From the NCBI RefSeq assembly GCF_000379105.1, contig NZ_KB900609.1, positions 2,080,826 through 2,144,825 on the forward strand: a DNA stretch of 64,000 nucleotides, read 5' to 3'. Shown piece by piece: positions 51,235 through 60,444 of the stretch (positions are counted from its first letter, which is position 1; each line of letters opens with the position of its first letter). Source of the stretch: Methylobacterium sp. WSM2598 (GTDB lineage: Bacteria > Pseudomonadota > Alphaproteobacteria > Rhizobiales > Beijerinckiaceae). Position numbers and translations under genes: made by a program. Under the pieces are notes generated by a model. That model did not search any database. It had not been told where the DNA came from and saw only the letters and a list, made by a program, of their open reading frames with translations.

Positions 51235-52767
51235 TTATTCCGGCAGGCCGCAGGCGCGCAGCGCCTCGCCGAGCGCCGCAGCCAGGTCCGGCGCGCAATC
51301 CACGCCTGCCAGCTGACGGCTAAACCGGAACACCGGCTGGAGCGCCATCACGCGCGCTGCCGCGGCGCGGGCGGTGTCGAGACTGCCAAGCCGCGCCAGC
51401 GTCGCCGCGAGAATCATGTGCGAGATGCTGTGCACCGGGTTCGCATGGACACCCTTGTAGGCCGCGGCCGCCGCGGCCTCAGCTCGACCTGCGACGAGGT
51501 GGCCGAGCGCCAGCGCGTGATAGGCGGCGAAGGCCCAGGGATCGAAGGGGCTGAGCCGCAACGCTCGCTCGCCCCAGGTAATGGCCCGCTCCGCATCCCC
51601 CGCCCAGCCGTGCACGACCCCGCCAAGGATGTAGGTGGTGGCAGAGGACGGGCTGACCGCGAGTGCCGCTTCGAAGGCGGCCGACCCAGCTCGGCGGTCA
51701 TGCGCGTCCATCGCCAGCGAGAAACCCGCGAATGTGAGCGCGAGGGCGTCGTCGCGCCCGTGGGCGATCGCCTTCTCCGCGTGCCGGATCGAGGCCGCGC
51801 GATCCACCTCCGAAAGACCTGCGCGGAGGAACAGGTTGTGGTGGCACATCGCCGCGAAGGCGTGCGCTAGCCCGTAGCGCGGCTCGAGCTCCAGAGCTCG
51901 CCCGAGCAGTCCGAGGGCACGCGACGACTCGGCCGGCATGCCCGTGAAGACGTCGGACTGCGCACGCAGCACGAGGTCGTAGGCATCGAGGCTCTCAGGG
52001 CGGAGGCGCCGAACGCGCTCGGCCTCGGCCTGCCGGAGGTTCGGCTCGATCGCGCCCACCACCGACATCGCGATGTCGTCCTGTAGCGCGAACACGCCTT
52101 CCAGGGGGCGGTCGTAGGCCTCGGCCCAGACAACACCACCAGCCTCGCTCTCCACCAGCCGGAGGGCGACCCGGATGCGGGCGGTCTCCTTACGGAGGCT
52201 ACCCAGCAGAAGGTAGCGCGCCCCGAGCGCGCGCCCGGCTTCGCACGGATCGATCTCCCGGCCGCGGTAGACTGCGCCGGAGCTACGGGCGGTAACGAAC
52301 AGCCACTTGATGCGCGATAGACCGGCGGTGATGTCCTCCGCCATTCCGTCGCCGAAGTAGTCCTCTGCCGGATCACCGCTGAGGTTGCGCAGGGGGAGAA
52401 CCGCGACCGAGGGCCGGTCCGGGAACCTCGGCATCACCGGCGGCATGGACGGGGCGGCGCCAACTGGCCCGACATAGCGATAGCCGCGTCGCGGCAGGGT
52501 TTCGATCCAGCGGGCGCCGTCCTCGCTACCGGCTAATGCGCGGCGCAGCGCGGCGATCTGGACCGTGAGGTTGCTGTCCTCGACCGCGAGGTCCGGCCAA
52601 GCGACGCGGAACAACTCCTCCTTCGAGACGGGCGCGCCGGCGCGCGCTACCAGCGCCTGCAACACCGCAACCGCACGCGGGCCGAGGGCCACGGGCGCGC
52701 CGTCGCGCAGAAGCAGCTTCATCTCGGTGTCGAGCCGGAACGGCCCGAAGTCCAGCCACAGCGCCAT
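51235..52767 (-). CDS. CadC-like winged-helix regulator with TolB-like and TPR domains
   Basis: This 510-residue protein has a Trans_reg_C winged helix at about 5-100 (PRAVAVLQALVARAGAPVSK, EDSNLTVQIAALRRAL, ETLPRRGYRYVG). The TolB-like module follows at about 118-240 (VAVLPLRNLSGDPAEDYFGD) and TPR-type repeats to the end. Residues 118-510 are the same architecture as in the cyclases at 11106 and 13511; only the N-terminal output differs. There is no membrane helix, unlike the cyclases. It may bind DNA under control of the TPR part. It is divergent from the cupin gene at 52896. Confidence 0.88.
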   Translation of the reverse strand: MALWLDFGPFRLDTEMKLLLRDGAPVALGPRAVAVLQALVARAGAPVSKEELFRVAWPDLAVEDSNLTVQIAALRRALAGSEDGARWIETLPRRGYRYVGPVGAAPSMPPVMPRFPDRPSVAVLPLRNLSGDPAEDYFGDGMAEDITAGLSRIKWLFVTARSSGAVYRGREIDPCEAGRALGARYLLLGSLRKETARIRVALRLVESEAGGVVWAEAYDRPLEGVFALQDDIAMSVVGAIEPNLRQAEAERVRRLRPESLDAYDLVLRAQSDVFTGMPAESSRALGLLGRALELEPRYGLAHAFAAMCHHNLFLRAGLSEVDRAASIRHAEKAIAHGRDDALALTFAGFSLAMDAHDRRAGSAAFEAALAVSPSSATTYILGGVVHGWAGDAERAITWGERALRLSPFDPWAFAAYHALALGHLVAGRAEAAAAAAYKGVHANPVHSISHMILAATLARLGSLDTARAAAARVMALQPVFRFSRQLAGVDCAPDLAAALGEALRACGLPE

Positions 52768-52895
52768 GCCGAGATTCAGCCAAGACAGCGGATCTTTCGC
52801 AACTCTTTCCGACGGCCTTCACGACTTGGGCGCGCGCGAGTGACACGCTGCCTTCCGCGGCTGACCACCGCCCCCTCAGTGAGAGGATGAGAGTG

Positions 52896-53357
52896 ATGCA
52901 TGCAGTCCCCGTGATCCACCTGCCTGATGAGGCACCTCGCCTGACGGTGGCGGGCCACCCCATGGCAGTCCTGGTGACCGCTCGGGAGTCCCGCTACGCT
53001 TGCATGTTCGACTGGGTGGTGCCGCCGCGCTTCAGCACTGGCCTGCACGTGCACCGAGTGCAGGAGGAGACCTTCTACGTCCTCGACGGTGCCTGCGAAT
53101 GGCAGGTTGAGGATCGCGTGGTGACGGCCCGTCGTGGCGCCTACCTCTTCATTCCGCCCGGCGTCCCGCACGACATCCGCAACCCGAGTGCGGTGCCGGC
53201 GCGGCTGCTGATGACGGTATCCCCGCCCGGTCACGAGGCCTACTTCGAGGAGTTGGCCGGACTAGCGGGCTCAGGACCGCCAGACCCACGAACCCTGGCG
53301 GCCTTGCGACGGCGCTTCGACACCGATCAGCTCTCGAGCCTCACAGTCACGGGGTGA
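52896..53357 (+). CDS. Cupin-domain protein
   Basis: This 153-residue soluble single-domain cupin has first-motif residues GLHVHRVQEETFYVLDGACE and second motif FIPPGVPHDIRNPS, giving the usual two histidines, glutamate and histidine for one metal ion. The pattern is that of quercetin-dioxygenase-like cupins. GAGAGG nine bases upstream favours the start at 52896 over the ATG at 52887. The CadC-like gene lies head-to-head 128 bases away, so it may regulate this gene. Confidence 0.78.
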   Translation: MHAVPVIHLPDEAPRLTVAGHPMAVLVTARESRYACMFDWVVPPRFSTGLHVHRVQEETFYVLDGACEWQVEDRVVTARRGAYLFIPPGVPHDIRNPSAVPARLLMTVSPPGHEAYFEELAGLAGSGPPDPRTLAALRRRFDTDQLSSLTVTG

Positions 53358-53373
53358 TCGCCTCGACGAAGCT

Positions 53374-53392
53374 GATGCTGCTGATCAGCATC
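53374..53392. repeat. Palindrome GATGCTG-N5-CAGCATC, copy 2
   Basis: Same palindrome as at 18625-18643, here 17 bases after the cupin stop, where it could act as a terminator hairpin. The rest of the gap to 53663 has no gene. Confidence 0.5.
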
Positions 53393-53663
53393 GCCCGGCT
53401 GCACTGTGAACAGGTGGATTGCCGAATCGCCGCCTTCCGCGTGGTGCCGAGAGGCATGAAGGGCCGCTCTTGCATACGGCCAAGATAATGCCGGTGCGGG
53501 GCTGGCCCATCGACGTTGAGGCGCTTCAGACGTTGTTCCGATGCGAGAAGGCCGCTGTGTAGATCTCAATGCACACCCCGGGCGGCCGGCGCGGCGATCG
53601 GACGAACGAGGTCGCCGGGGCTGCGGGCGACCAACCCTGACCTCGATGATGAGGAGGTGAGGC

Positions 53664-53846
53664 ATGAAGCTCTATGAAGACTTCTTCCACCCGGACGCGC
53701 AGGTCGAGATCGTCGGTGACCGCTTCGTCGTGACGCTGCCGGATAGCCGCTCGCTCTCGTTCAAGGCCGAGAGCCACAAGTGCCACAACCGGAACGCCAG
53801 ATGCCCGCCGTGCTTCGACATACGCGATCAGCTCGACGAGGAGTAA
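53664..53846 (+). CDS. Small cysteine-containing protein
   Basis: This 60-residue protein has an excellent ribosome site (AGGAGGTGAGGC before the ATG). The body (FHPDAQVEIVGDRFVVTLPD) looks like a small beta structure and is followed by KCHNRNARCPPCFDIRD, three cysteines and a histidine that may bind a metal. No family is recognised. Confidence 0.6.
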   Translation: MKLYEDFFHPDAQVEIVGDRFVVTLPDSRSLSFKAESHKCHNRNARCPPCFDIRDQLDEE

Positions 53847-54002
53847 GGGCCAATCTCGTGGCCTGCGAGGTTTGCTCGCCTTCGCGAGCCTGAGGGGCGC
53901 TCAGAACGCCGTAGAGGCTCGGGAGTCGTTGTCCCTAATCCCCCCCAGGCGGGCGATGCTCCAGCACAGCCAGCGGCTTTCCATGGGCTTCCAAGGCCTT
54001 CG

Positions 54003-54600
54003 TGTGCGCCAACGGCAACGTCGCCAAGGACTGGGTCAGGATCGTCGTGGACACAGAAGGCGTTCCCCACGCGCAGCCTCGGTTTTCCTAGGGCTTCGTG
54101 TTCCGCGGCGGGGTCGCGGGGCGCACGTCCGGGATGACGTCGATCACATCCGCCTACGGGCGCGGGCTATGTCGCGAGCAAGATCTTCGCGTCCGCCTCG
54201 CTGCCCGCGGCCCGATGTAGCCCAATTGTGCCGCTGGCGTGCTTCCATGAACTCAAGACGAGCTCGCGAAGTGCTAAGTCCTTGATAGGGTAGGGGGCGC
54301 CTTGAACACCAGCTCTACGGGTCCTCCGCCTTCGGAGGGCAACGCTCTATCCAGCTGAGCTACGGGTGCTGACCGCGGCACTTCACTCGCGCATGACGCG
54401 GGCCGGCGCAACGGCGAAGAGGGACGTGAGTCCGCTCAAAGGGATCGGGCGCCGGCTCCTCAGGCGAAGGTCACACGGTCGAGCCGTGTCGGGTGCGCGG
54501 GGAGGGGGGTGAGGTGTCGATGGTCCGGCCTCGTGCCCCGGGTGCGGACGGAGTGCGCCGCGGGGGCGGCGTGTGCCGCCAGTGTGCCTCGACCAACTGG
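54003..54600. repeat. 600-base direct repeat, copy 2
   Basis: Partner of 36079-36690. It contains the same tRNA-Arg 5' half and the same 150 bases upstream of that tRNA. Recombination between the copies would delete about 17.9 kb including tcuA and the kinase-cyclase island. Confidence 0.85.
54326..54369 (-). tRNA. Truncated tRNA-Arg (CCG), 5' half, second copy
   Basis: Identical in structure to the fragment at 36398-36441: intact acceptor 5' strand, D arm and anticodon arm, no T arm or 3' acceptor strand. Not functional. Confidence 0.8.
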
Positions 54601-54724
54601 TGCCGGAGCCTCGTCCCTGCGCGCCCGTCACACTCCCCCATGACAGCCCCATGACAGCGGGCGCTTGCGCACTACAACCACCCGCAAGCCGCGCCTCGGC
54701 GGTATCGAACATCAGGGAGGAGAG

Positions 54725-56011
54725 ATGCCGATCAATCGATCGCGCGGCCTGCGTGCGACGCTCGTGGGCGCTGCGCTCGTCGCTGCGCTGCACGGTGCTT
54801 CCGCGCAACAGCAGCCGAGCGGAGCCCCAACCCCCGGCAGTGCGCCCACCGCTCCTGTAAACACCACGGCCCCCGCCGCCACACAGGATCGAGGCTCGGC
54901 CCTCTACGGCCGCCCAGAGTCCGGGGAGGCCGCGAAGCTCGCCCCGGTCGCGGGCCCGCCGTTGCCGACGCCGGCGGCGAAGCTGCCGGTGGACAGGCTC
55001 AAGGTGCCGGCGGGCTTCAAAGTGGAGGTCTTCGCGAGCGGTGTCGCCAACGCGCGCTCGCTGCGCCAGGGCGACAAAGGCACGGTCTTCGCCGGCACAC
55101 GGCTCCTCGACCGGGTCTACGCCATCCGTGACCGGGACGGGAAGCGGGAGGTGAAGGTCATCGCCTCGAAGCTGCACCGGCCGAACGGCCTCGCCTTCCA
55201 CAAGGGCGCTCTCTACGTCGCCGAACTGTCGAAGGTCTGGCGTTTCGACGACATCGAGGCGCGCCTCGACGAGCCGCCCAAGCCCGTTCTGGTCTACGAC
55301 GACCTGCCGAAGGACGAGGCGCACGGCTGGAAATTCATCGCCATTGGCCCAGACGAGAAGCTCTACGTGCCGGTTGGCTCGCCCGGCAACATCCTGATGC
55401 CACCCGACACCCACGCGCAGATCCGGCGGATGAACCTCGACGGAAGCGGCGTCGAGGTGGTGGCCCGCGGCGTGCGCAACACGGTCGGGTTCGACTGGAA
55501 CCCGGCGACCAAGCAGTTGTGGTTCAGCGACAACGGCCGCGACTGGGTCTCGGAGGACATTCCGGAGGACGAACTCAACGTGCTCACCGAACCCGGCAAA
55601 CAGCATTTCGGCTTCCCGTTCTGCCATCAGGGCACCTTCACGGACCCGGAATACGGCTGGGGACGCTCCTGCGCCGAGTTCACCGCGCCCGCGGCCCTGC
55701 TCGGGCCGCACACCGCCGCGCTCGGCCTGCGCTTCTACACCGGCACGCAGTTCCCGGAGGCCTACCGCAACGCGATCTTCGTGGCCCGGCACGGCTCGTG
55801 GAACCGCACAAAAAAACTCGGCGGCGACGTGGTGGCGGTGAAGCTCGGGCCGGACGGCAAGGTCGCGTCGATCGAGCCATTCCTGACCGGCTTCATCGAG
55901 GACAACCGCTACCTTGGGCGGCCGGTCGACGTGCTCGTGGCGCAGGATGGCGCGCTGCTGGTCTCGGATGACTACAATGGCGCCATCTACAGGATCAGCT
56001 ACCAGCCGTGA
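54725..56011 (+). CDS. PQQ-dependent sugar dehydrogenase (sorbosone dehydrogenase-like)
   Basis: This 428-residue exported protein has its signal peptide at about 8-28 (ATLVGAALVAALHGASAQ), a Pro/Ala-rich spacer, then a six-bladed propeller of the soluble glucose/sorbosone dehydrogenase type. The features include LKVPAGFKVEVFASGVANAR, KLHRPNGLAFHKGALYVAEL, GVRNTVGFDWNPATKQLWFS (catalytic region of the family), FGFPFCHQG and FVARHGSWNRTKKLG. It oxidises aldoses or related carbonyls in the periplasm, with PQQ as cofactor. The gene directly downstream is a dihaem cytochrome c, its likely electron acceptor. Confidence 0.85.
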   Translation: MPINRSRGLRATLVGAALVAALHGASAQQQPSGAPTPGSAPTAPVNTTAPAATQDRGSALYGRPESGEAAKLAPVAGPPLPTPAAKLPVDRLKVPAGFKVEVFASGVANARSLRQGDKGTVFAGTRLLDRVYAIRDRDGKREVKVIASKLHRPNGLAFHKGALYVAELSKVWRFDDIEARLDEPPKPVLVYDDLPKDEAHGWKFIAIGPDEKLYVPVGSPGNILMPPDTHAQIRRMNLDGSGVEVVARGVRNTVGFDWNPATKQLWFSDNGRDWVSEDIPEDELNVLTEPGKQHFGFPFCHQGTFTDPEYGWGRSCAEFTAPAALLGPHTAALGLRFYTGTQFPEAYRNAIFVARHGSWNRTKKLGGDVVAVKLGPDGKVASIEPFLTGFIEDNRYLGRPVDVLVAQDGALLVSDDYNGAIYRISYQP

Positions 56012-56067
56012 CTGCGATCCTGCACGTGGGTCGGCCCGCGTGCAGGCCCCTCTCACTTGGACAGACG

Positions 56068-56634
56068 ATGCGGCTCTTTCCATTTGCGCTTGCGCTGCTC
56101 GCGAGCACCGCCAGCCCGGCGCTCGCTGAACCCGTGGGTGAGCGTCTCGCCCCCTGCCTCGGCTGTCATGGTGAGAGCGGGCGCTCCGAGACGCCGGGCG
56201 TGCCCTCCCTCGGCGGCCAGCCGGCCGACTATCTCGTCACGCAGCTCTACCAGTTTCGTGAGAGCCAGCGGGTTGCGCCGCCCATGAACGAGATGGCGGC
56301 CGGCCTCTCGGACGATGACCTCCGTTCCTTTGCCGAGGAGCTCTCAAGACTGCCGGCACCCTCACCAGGCGAGACTGCGCTTGACTCAACCCTCGCTGAG
56401 CGGGCGCGAGCGCTCGTCGGGCGCCACCAGTGCAATTCCTGCCACGGCGCCGACCTCGCCGGGCGGGACGCGATCCCGCGCATCCGCGGGCAGCGTGAGG
56501 ATTACCTGCTGAAGGCGCTCGCTGGCTACAAGAGCAACGCCCGGCCGGGCTACGACCCCGCGATGAACGAGGTCGCGCAGGGCCTGAGCGAGGCTGACAT
56601 CGAGGTCCTCGCCGCCTTCCTGTCGCGCAGCTGA
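56068..56634 (+). CDS. Dihaem cytochrome c
   Basis: This 188-residue exported protein starts at MRLFPFALALLASTASPALA (56068); the longer frame to 56008 overlaps the dehydrogenase stop but adds an untypical N-terminus. Two haem-attachment sites, CLGCH (about residue 29) and CNSCH (about residue 124), are each followed by a distal region with a methionine in APPMNEMAAGLSDDDL and DPAMNEVAQGLSEADI. It resembles the c4/c553 class. It should accept electrons from the PQQ enzyme and pass them to the respiratory chain. Confidence 0.88.
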   Translation: MRLFPFALALLASTASPALAEPVGERLAPCLGCHGESGRSETPGVPSLGGQPADYLVTQLYQFRESQRVAPPMNEMAAGLSDDDLRSFAEELSRLPAPSPGETALDSTLAERARALVGRHQCNSCHGADLAGRDAIPRIRGQREDYLLKALAGYKSNARPGYDPAMNEVAQGLSEADIEVLAAFLSRS

Positions 56635-56639
56635 GCGCG

Positions 56640-56800
56640 GATCAGCCGCTCACGGGCGGCGCCCGCGCCGGCGCGGCGGCCGAGCACCGCCCCGGAGGTC
56701 AGGCCGGGGCCGCCCGGGCAATCGTTGAGGAACACGCCGCCGACGATCTCGCCACGGGCGTCGGGGCAGGGGATCAGCGCCTCAGTCCAGCGATTGCAGC
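56640..56800 (-). pseudogene. 3' remnant of a tcuA-like gene
   Basis: Minus-strand residues LEADDTGAAIAG in one frame and ARGEIVGGVFLNDCPGGPGL then TSGAVLGRRAGAGAA in another correspond to the last 65 residues of TcuA at 36764-38272. A frameshift separates the parts, and everything upstream is missing. Confidence 0.75.
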
Positions 56801-57040
56801 ACCGGTGTCGTCGGCCTCCAGGCCGCAAGAGCGCGGAACCTGGGCGGCCGGCGATCAGGTTCGAGAAGGTGCCCCGCGCGATCGCGAGGCTTGTCATCCG
56901 CTGTCCCGACGCGATCGTCCGGACTGTGTTTCGGCGTGCAACTTTGACCCCCTGAGGCGGGGGATCGGCGTCCAATTCTGACCCCCTGAAGCTTGCTCTC
57001 GCAGACTGCCCTTCGGGACGACCGGACGGGTGGTGGGGGG

Positions 57041-58544
57041 ATGAAGGGCGTGGACACGATTGCGCGCATACGGCGCGAGTTCTTCACCCCGGGCCGCGCG
57101 ATCAAGGACATCGCCCGCGACCTGCACGTCTCTCGCAACACCGTGCGCAAGGTCATCCGCTCAGGTGCAACCACCTTCACTTACGAACGCGAGGTGCAGC
57201 CCTTGCCCAAGCTCGGGCCGTGGCGGGACGACCTCGATCGGATGCTGGCCGCCAACGCCGGCAAGTCGCGCCGCGAGAGCGGCTGACCCTGATCCGGATC
57301 TTCGAGGCCCTGCGGGGGCTCGGCTACGAGGGCGGCTATGATGCCGTCCGTCGCTACGCCAAGACCTGGAAGCGCGAGCAGACCTCCGTGACGGCACCCG
57401 CCTTCGTGCCGCTCTCGTTCGCGCCGGGCGAGGCTTACCAGTTCGACTGGAGCCACGAGATCGTGCTGGTCGCCGGCGTCACCACGACGGTCAAGGTCGC
57501 TCACGTCCGGCTCTGCCACTCGCGCATGCTGTTCGTGCGCGCCTACCCGCGCGAGAGCCAAGAGATGGTCTTCGACGCCCACGATCGGGCCTTCGCCTTC
57601 TTCAAGGGCGCCTGTCAGCGCGGCATCTACGACAACATGAAGACCGCCGTGGAGACGATCTTCGTCGGGCGCGAGCGCGCCTACAACCGCCGCTTCCTGC
57701 AGATGTGCTCGCACTACCTCGTGGAGCCGGTGGCCTGCACGCCTTCCTCGGGCTGGGAGAAGGGCCAGGTCGAGAACCAGGTCGGGCTGGTGCGCGAGCG
57801 CCTGTTCACCGCCGCGGGTGCGGGTGAGGAGCTACGAGGAGCTCAACGCCCTGCTGCTCGACGGGGTCGTCGCCTACGCCAAGGCCCACCCTCATCCCGA
57901 GCAGCGCGATCTGACGATCTGGCAGGCCTTCGAGGCGGAGCGGGCGGTGCTGGTGCCCTATGCCGGGGCGCTTCGATGGCTTCCACGCCGTGCCGGCGGC
58001 CGTGTCCTCGACCTGCCTCGTGCGCTTCGACAACAACAAGTACTCGGTCCTCGCCTCCGCGATCGGTCGCCCGGTCGAGGTCCGCGCCTATGCCGAGCGC
58101 ATCGAGATCCGCCAGGATGGGCGCGTGGTCGGCGATCACGCCCGTGCCTTCGGCCGCGGTCAGACCGTCTACGATCCCTGGCACTACGTGCCCGTGCTCG
58201 CCCGCAAGCCCGGCGCGCTCAGGAACGGCGCGCCCTTCCGGGACTGGGTGCTGCCCGCCGCGCTCGACCGGGTCCGGCGCAAGCTCGCCGGCAGCGCCGA
58301 CGGCGATCGCCAGATGGTCGAGATCCTCACCGCCGTCCTCGGCGACGGGCTCCCTGCGGTCGAGGCGGCCTGTGCCAAGGCGCTGCGCGAGGGCGTGCAC
58401 TCGGCCGACGTGATCCTCAACATCCTGGCCCGGCAGCGCGAGCCCGCCGCGCCCGTCACCCTCCTGACGCCCGAGAGCCTGCGGCTGCGCCACGAGCCAA
58501 CCGCGGACTGCGCCCGCTACGATACCTTGAGGAGAGCGTCGTGA
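57041..58544 (+). pseudogene. istA: IS21 transposase IstA, several frameshifts
   Basis: The start MKGVDTIARIRREFFTPGRA carries the HTH (IKDIARDLHVSRNTVRKVI). After a shift near 57280 the DDE domain follows (YQFDWSHEIVLVAGVTTTVK, RGIYDNMKTAVETIFVGRER, GWEKGQVENQVGLVRERLF), with D, D and E visible. Further shifts near 57830 and 57965 lead to the C-terminal part (CLVRFDNNKYSVLASAIGRP). At least three single-base shifts are needed for a full protein. Confidence 0.85.
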
Positions 58545-59279
58545 TGGAACGCCAGCAGATCCTCGCCACCATGGGCGAACTCAAGCTGTACGGGATGAAG
58601 GCGGCCTACGACGAGATCATCAAGGTCGCCGTGAAGCGCAGCCACGAGCCGCAGCAGGTGGTGGGCGACCTGCTGCAGGCGGAGATCAGCGAGAAGCAGG
58701 CGCGCTCGATCCGCTACCAGATGACGATCGCCAAGTTGCCGCTGGCCAAGGACCTGGCGGAGTTCGCCTTCGCCGGGACGCCGATCAACGAGGGGCTGGT
58801 GCGCGATCTCTCCAGCGGGGAGTTCCTGGCCCACCAGCGCAACGTCGTGCTGGTCGGCGCGGCACCGGCACGGGCAAGACGCACTTGGCCATCGCGATCG
58901 CGCGCGCCTGCATCCAGGACGGGGCGCGGGGCCGCTTCTACACCCGTGGTCGACCTCGTCAACCGGCTCGAAGCCGAGGCCCGCGCGCGGCCGGCAGGGG
59001 CGCATCGTCGACCATCTTGCCCGGATCGACTTCGTGGTGCTGGACGAACTCGGCTACCTCCCGTTCGCGCAGTCGGGCGGTCAGCTGCTGTTCCACCTGA
59101 TCAGCCGGCTCTACGAGACGACCTCGATCGTGGTGACGACCAACCTGGCGTTCGGCGAGTGGCCGGCGGTGTTCGCCGGCGATGCGAAGATGACCACCGC
59201 GCTGCTCGACCGGCTGACCCACCACTGCGAGATCGTCGAGACCGGCAACGAGAGCTGGCGCTTCAAGAACCGTGCTTGA
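58544..59279 (+). pseudogene. istB: IS21 helper ATPase IstB, several frameshifts
   Basis: The start MERQQILATMGELKLYGMKA overlaps the istA stop. The Walker A ([14 protein letters not shown] in corrected frame) lies near 58870 after a shift. Walker B ([20 protein letters not shown]) and the DnaA-like end ([20 protein letters not shown]) lie in a third frame. At least three single-base shifts interrupt it. Confidence 0.85.
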
Positions 59280-59306
59280 GGTCGCCAGCGCCTTGCGCCT
59301 CCTGGA

Positions 59307-59361
59307 CCCCTGATCAGCCCGGCTGCGCTTCCCCGACCGGCTCCGCCGGGCTGATCAGGGG
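59307..59361 (+). terminator. Large hairpin downstream of istB
   Basis: CCCCTGATCAGCCCGGC and GCCGGGCTGATCAGGGG form a perfect 17-base stem with a 21-base loop, 28 bases after the istB stop and inside the IS21 element. It probably terminates istAB transcription or insulates the element. Confidence 0.7.
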
Positions 59362-59441
59362 CGTCACACCGCACCCATCCAGGGGGTCAATTTTGGACGC
59401 CGATCTGGGGTCAACATTCCACGCCGTTTGACAGTCCGGAC

Positions 59442-59800
59442 AGCGTGTCAAACGCGCCAGCAACGGGTCATCTCCGCCTCGGACCGGGAGAATCCGGGTC
59501 AGGCAGGCTGCGCTTCGGGGTCGTCGAGGAACCTCGAAACCGGGCACGCGCCCGTGAGCAGCCGGTCTCCGGCGCGCCCGCACTCGCCTCGGCCTTCCGG
59601 CCGGCCTGCCCGGCAACGAGCGGCTCCTGTCAGATCAGAACCGCGGTTTTGCTGGATGGGCGCTCCCGGACATGGCTCCCGGGGCGCAGACGGACGGCGG
59701 CGTCAAGGAACCTTTGGTGCCGCAAGAGGCATGAGCCGGACGCGGATCACGGTCGGGTGCGGGGATCGTTTCGGCCCGATCTGGGAAGAGGCGCTGCCAC
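59442..59800. other. Intergenic, nothing recognised
   Basis: No convincing frame, RNA gene or repeat was found between the IS21 element and the small gene at 59801. Confidence 0.4.
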
Positions 59801-60043
59801 ATGAACAAGGCATTCGGAGTGCAAGTCACTGTCAAGCAAGCTCACTCGTCGGAGCCCAGAACGGCGCCTGTGCTCGTCGTTGCTCGTGACGAGATGGACG
59901 CGGAGCTCTTGGTCTCGGAGTCTGCTGGCCCAGGATCCAGCGCGACCGTGATGCGCGAACTCACCCGGGAGGAGGTTCTCGAACACCAAATCGATCTGGA
60001 CCAGCATGGCAGCATGAAGTCGCTCCCAATCTTGAATCTCTAA
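59801..60043 (+). CDS. Hypothetical 80-residue protein
   Basis: A small acidic soluble frame (MNKAFGVQVTVKQAHSSEPR, then VLVVARDEMDAELLVSESAG) with G/C third-position bias. GGGAAGAGG lies upstream of the ATG with a long spacer. No family is recognised. It converges on the DUF6494-like gene, with a strong hairpin between. Confidence 0.5.
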   Translation: MNKAFGVQVTVKQAHSSEPRTAPVLVVARDEMDAELLVSESAGPGSSATVMRELTREEVLEHQIDLDQHGSMKSLPILNL

Positions 60044-60143
60044 TCAGCTTAAGGAGATGCGCCCAGTGGTGGAGCGGCTGGAGCATTGTCCGACGAGGTG
60101 GATGCCGGTTCGTCGAAGACAATGCGGAAAGATCAAAGACCTG

Positions 60144-60180
60144 GAGCAGCGCCCGATGGCCACGTGATCGGGCGCTGCTC
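60144..60180. terminator. Hairpin between convergent genes
   Basis: GAGCAGCGCCCGAT and ATCGGGCGCTGCTC form a perfect 14-base stem with a nine-base loop. It lies between the 3' ends of the plus-strand gene at 59801 and the minus-strand gene at 60232, so it can stop transcription from both sides. Confidence 0.7.
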
Positions 60181-60231
60181 TCGCGCGGAGCCGCATTGAG
60201 GGGCGCCGCGACGCGAAGGAACTCGGCGCTC

Positions 60232-60444
60232 CTACGACGCTGGATCGGTCTCGCCGTCGAGTGCGATCGTCCGCTCGACCACGTGTTGCAGCGGGGCGTT
60301 CTCGGCCGTGAGCGTCATTCGCAGCTTGAGCGTGTTGCCGGACACGAGACCCTCCCGTGCAACGCGCTCGATCTCGCGCTGGGAGGTCACGCCGACCTCC
60401 TTCAGGAACTTGCGCAGCTCGATGTTGAAGCGGTCCTCGTCCAT
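60232..60444 (-). CDS. DUF6494-like small protein
   Basis: This 70-residue protein starts at the ATG at 60444 with GGAGG nine bases upstream. The sequence MDEDRFNIELRKFLKEVGVT then SQREIERVAREGL, and LKLRMTLTAENAPLQHVVE, match the short DUF6494 family, common in alphaproteobacteria and of unknown function. It is complete. Confidence 0.75.
   Translation of the reverse strand: MDEDRFNIELRKFLKEVGVTSQREIERVAREGLVSGNTLKLRMTLTAENAPLQHVVERTIALDGETDPAS

Larger units (their letters stand above)
53847..54724. other. Non-coding region holding repeat copy 2
   Basis: Between the small gene and the PQQ dehydrogenase lie 878 bases with no supported gene. Most of it is the 600-base repeat (54003-54600) with its truncated tRNA. 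The last 100 bases contain the dehydrogenase leader; AGGGAGGAGAG precedes its ATG. Confidence 0.6.
56925..59433 (+). mobile_element. IS21-family insertion sequence, about 2509 bp
   Basis: The ends begin TGTGTTTCGGCGTG and, on the other strand, TGTCAAACGGCGTG. Both ends contain repeated internal sites of the type GGCGTCCAA-TGACCCC. The flanks carry an 8-base target duplication GTCCGGAC (56917-56924 and 59434-59441). istA and istB lie inside, both frameshifted. Confidence 0.9.

Noticed and set aside
54383..56083. 566-codon minus-strand frame through the tRNA repeat
   Set aside because: Antisense to the PQQ dehydrogenase and running through repeat and tRNA sequence; no protein character.
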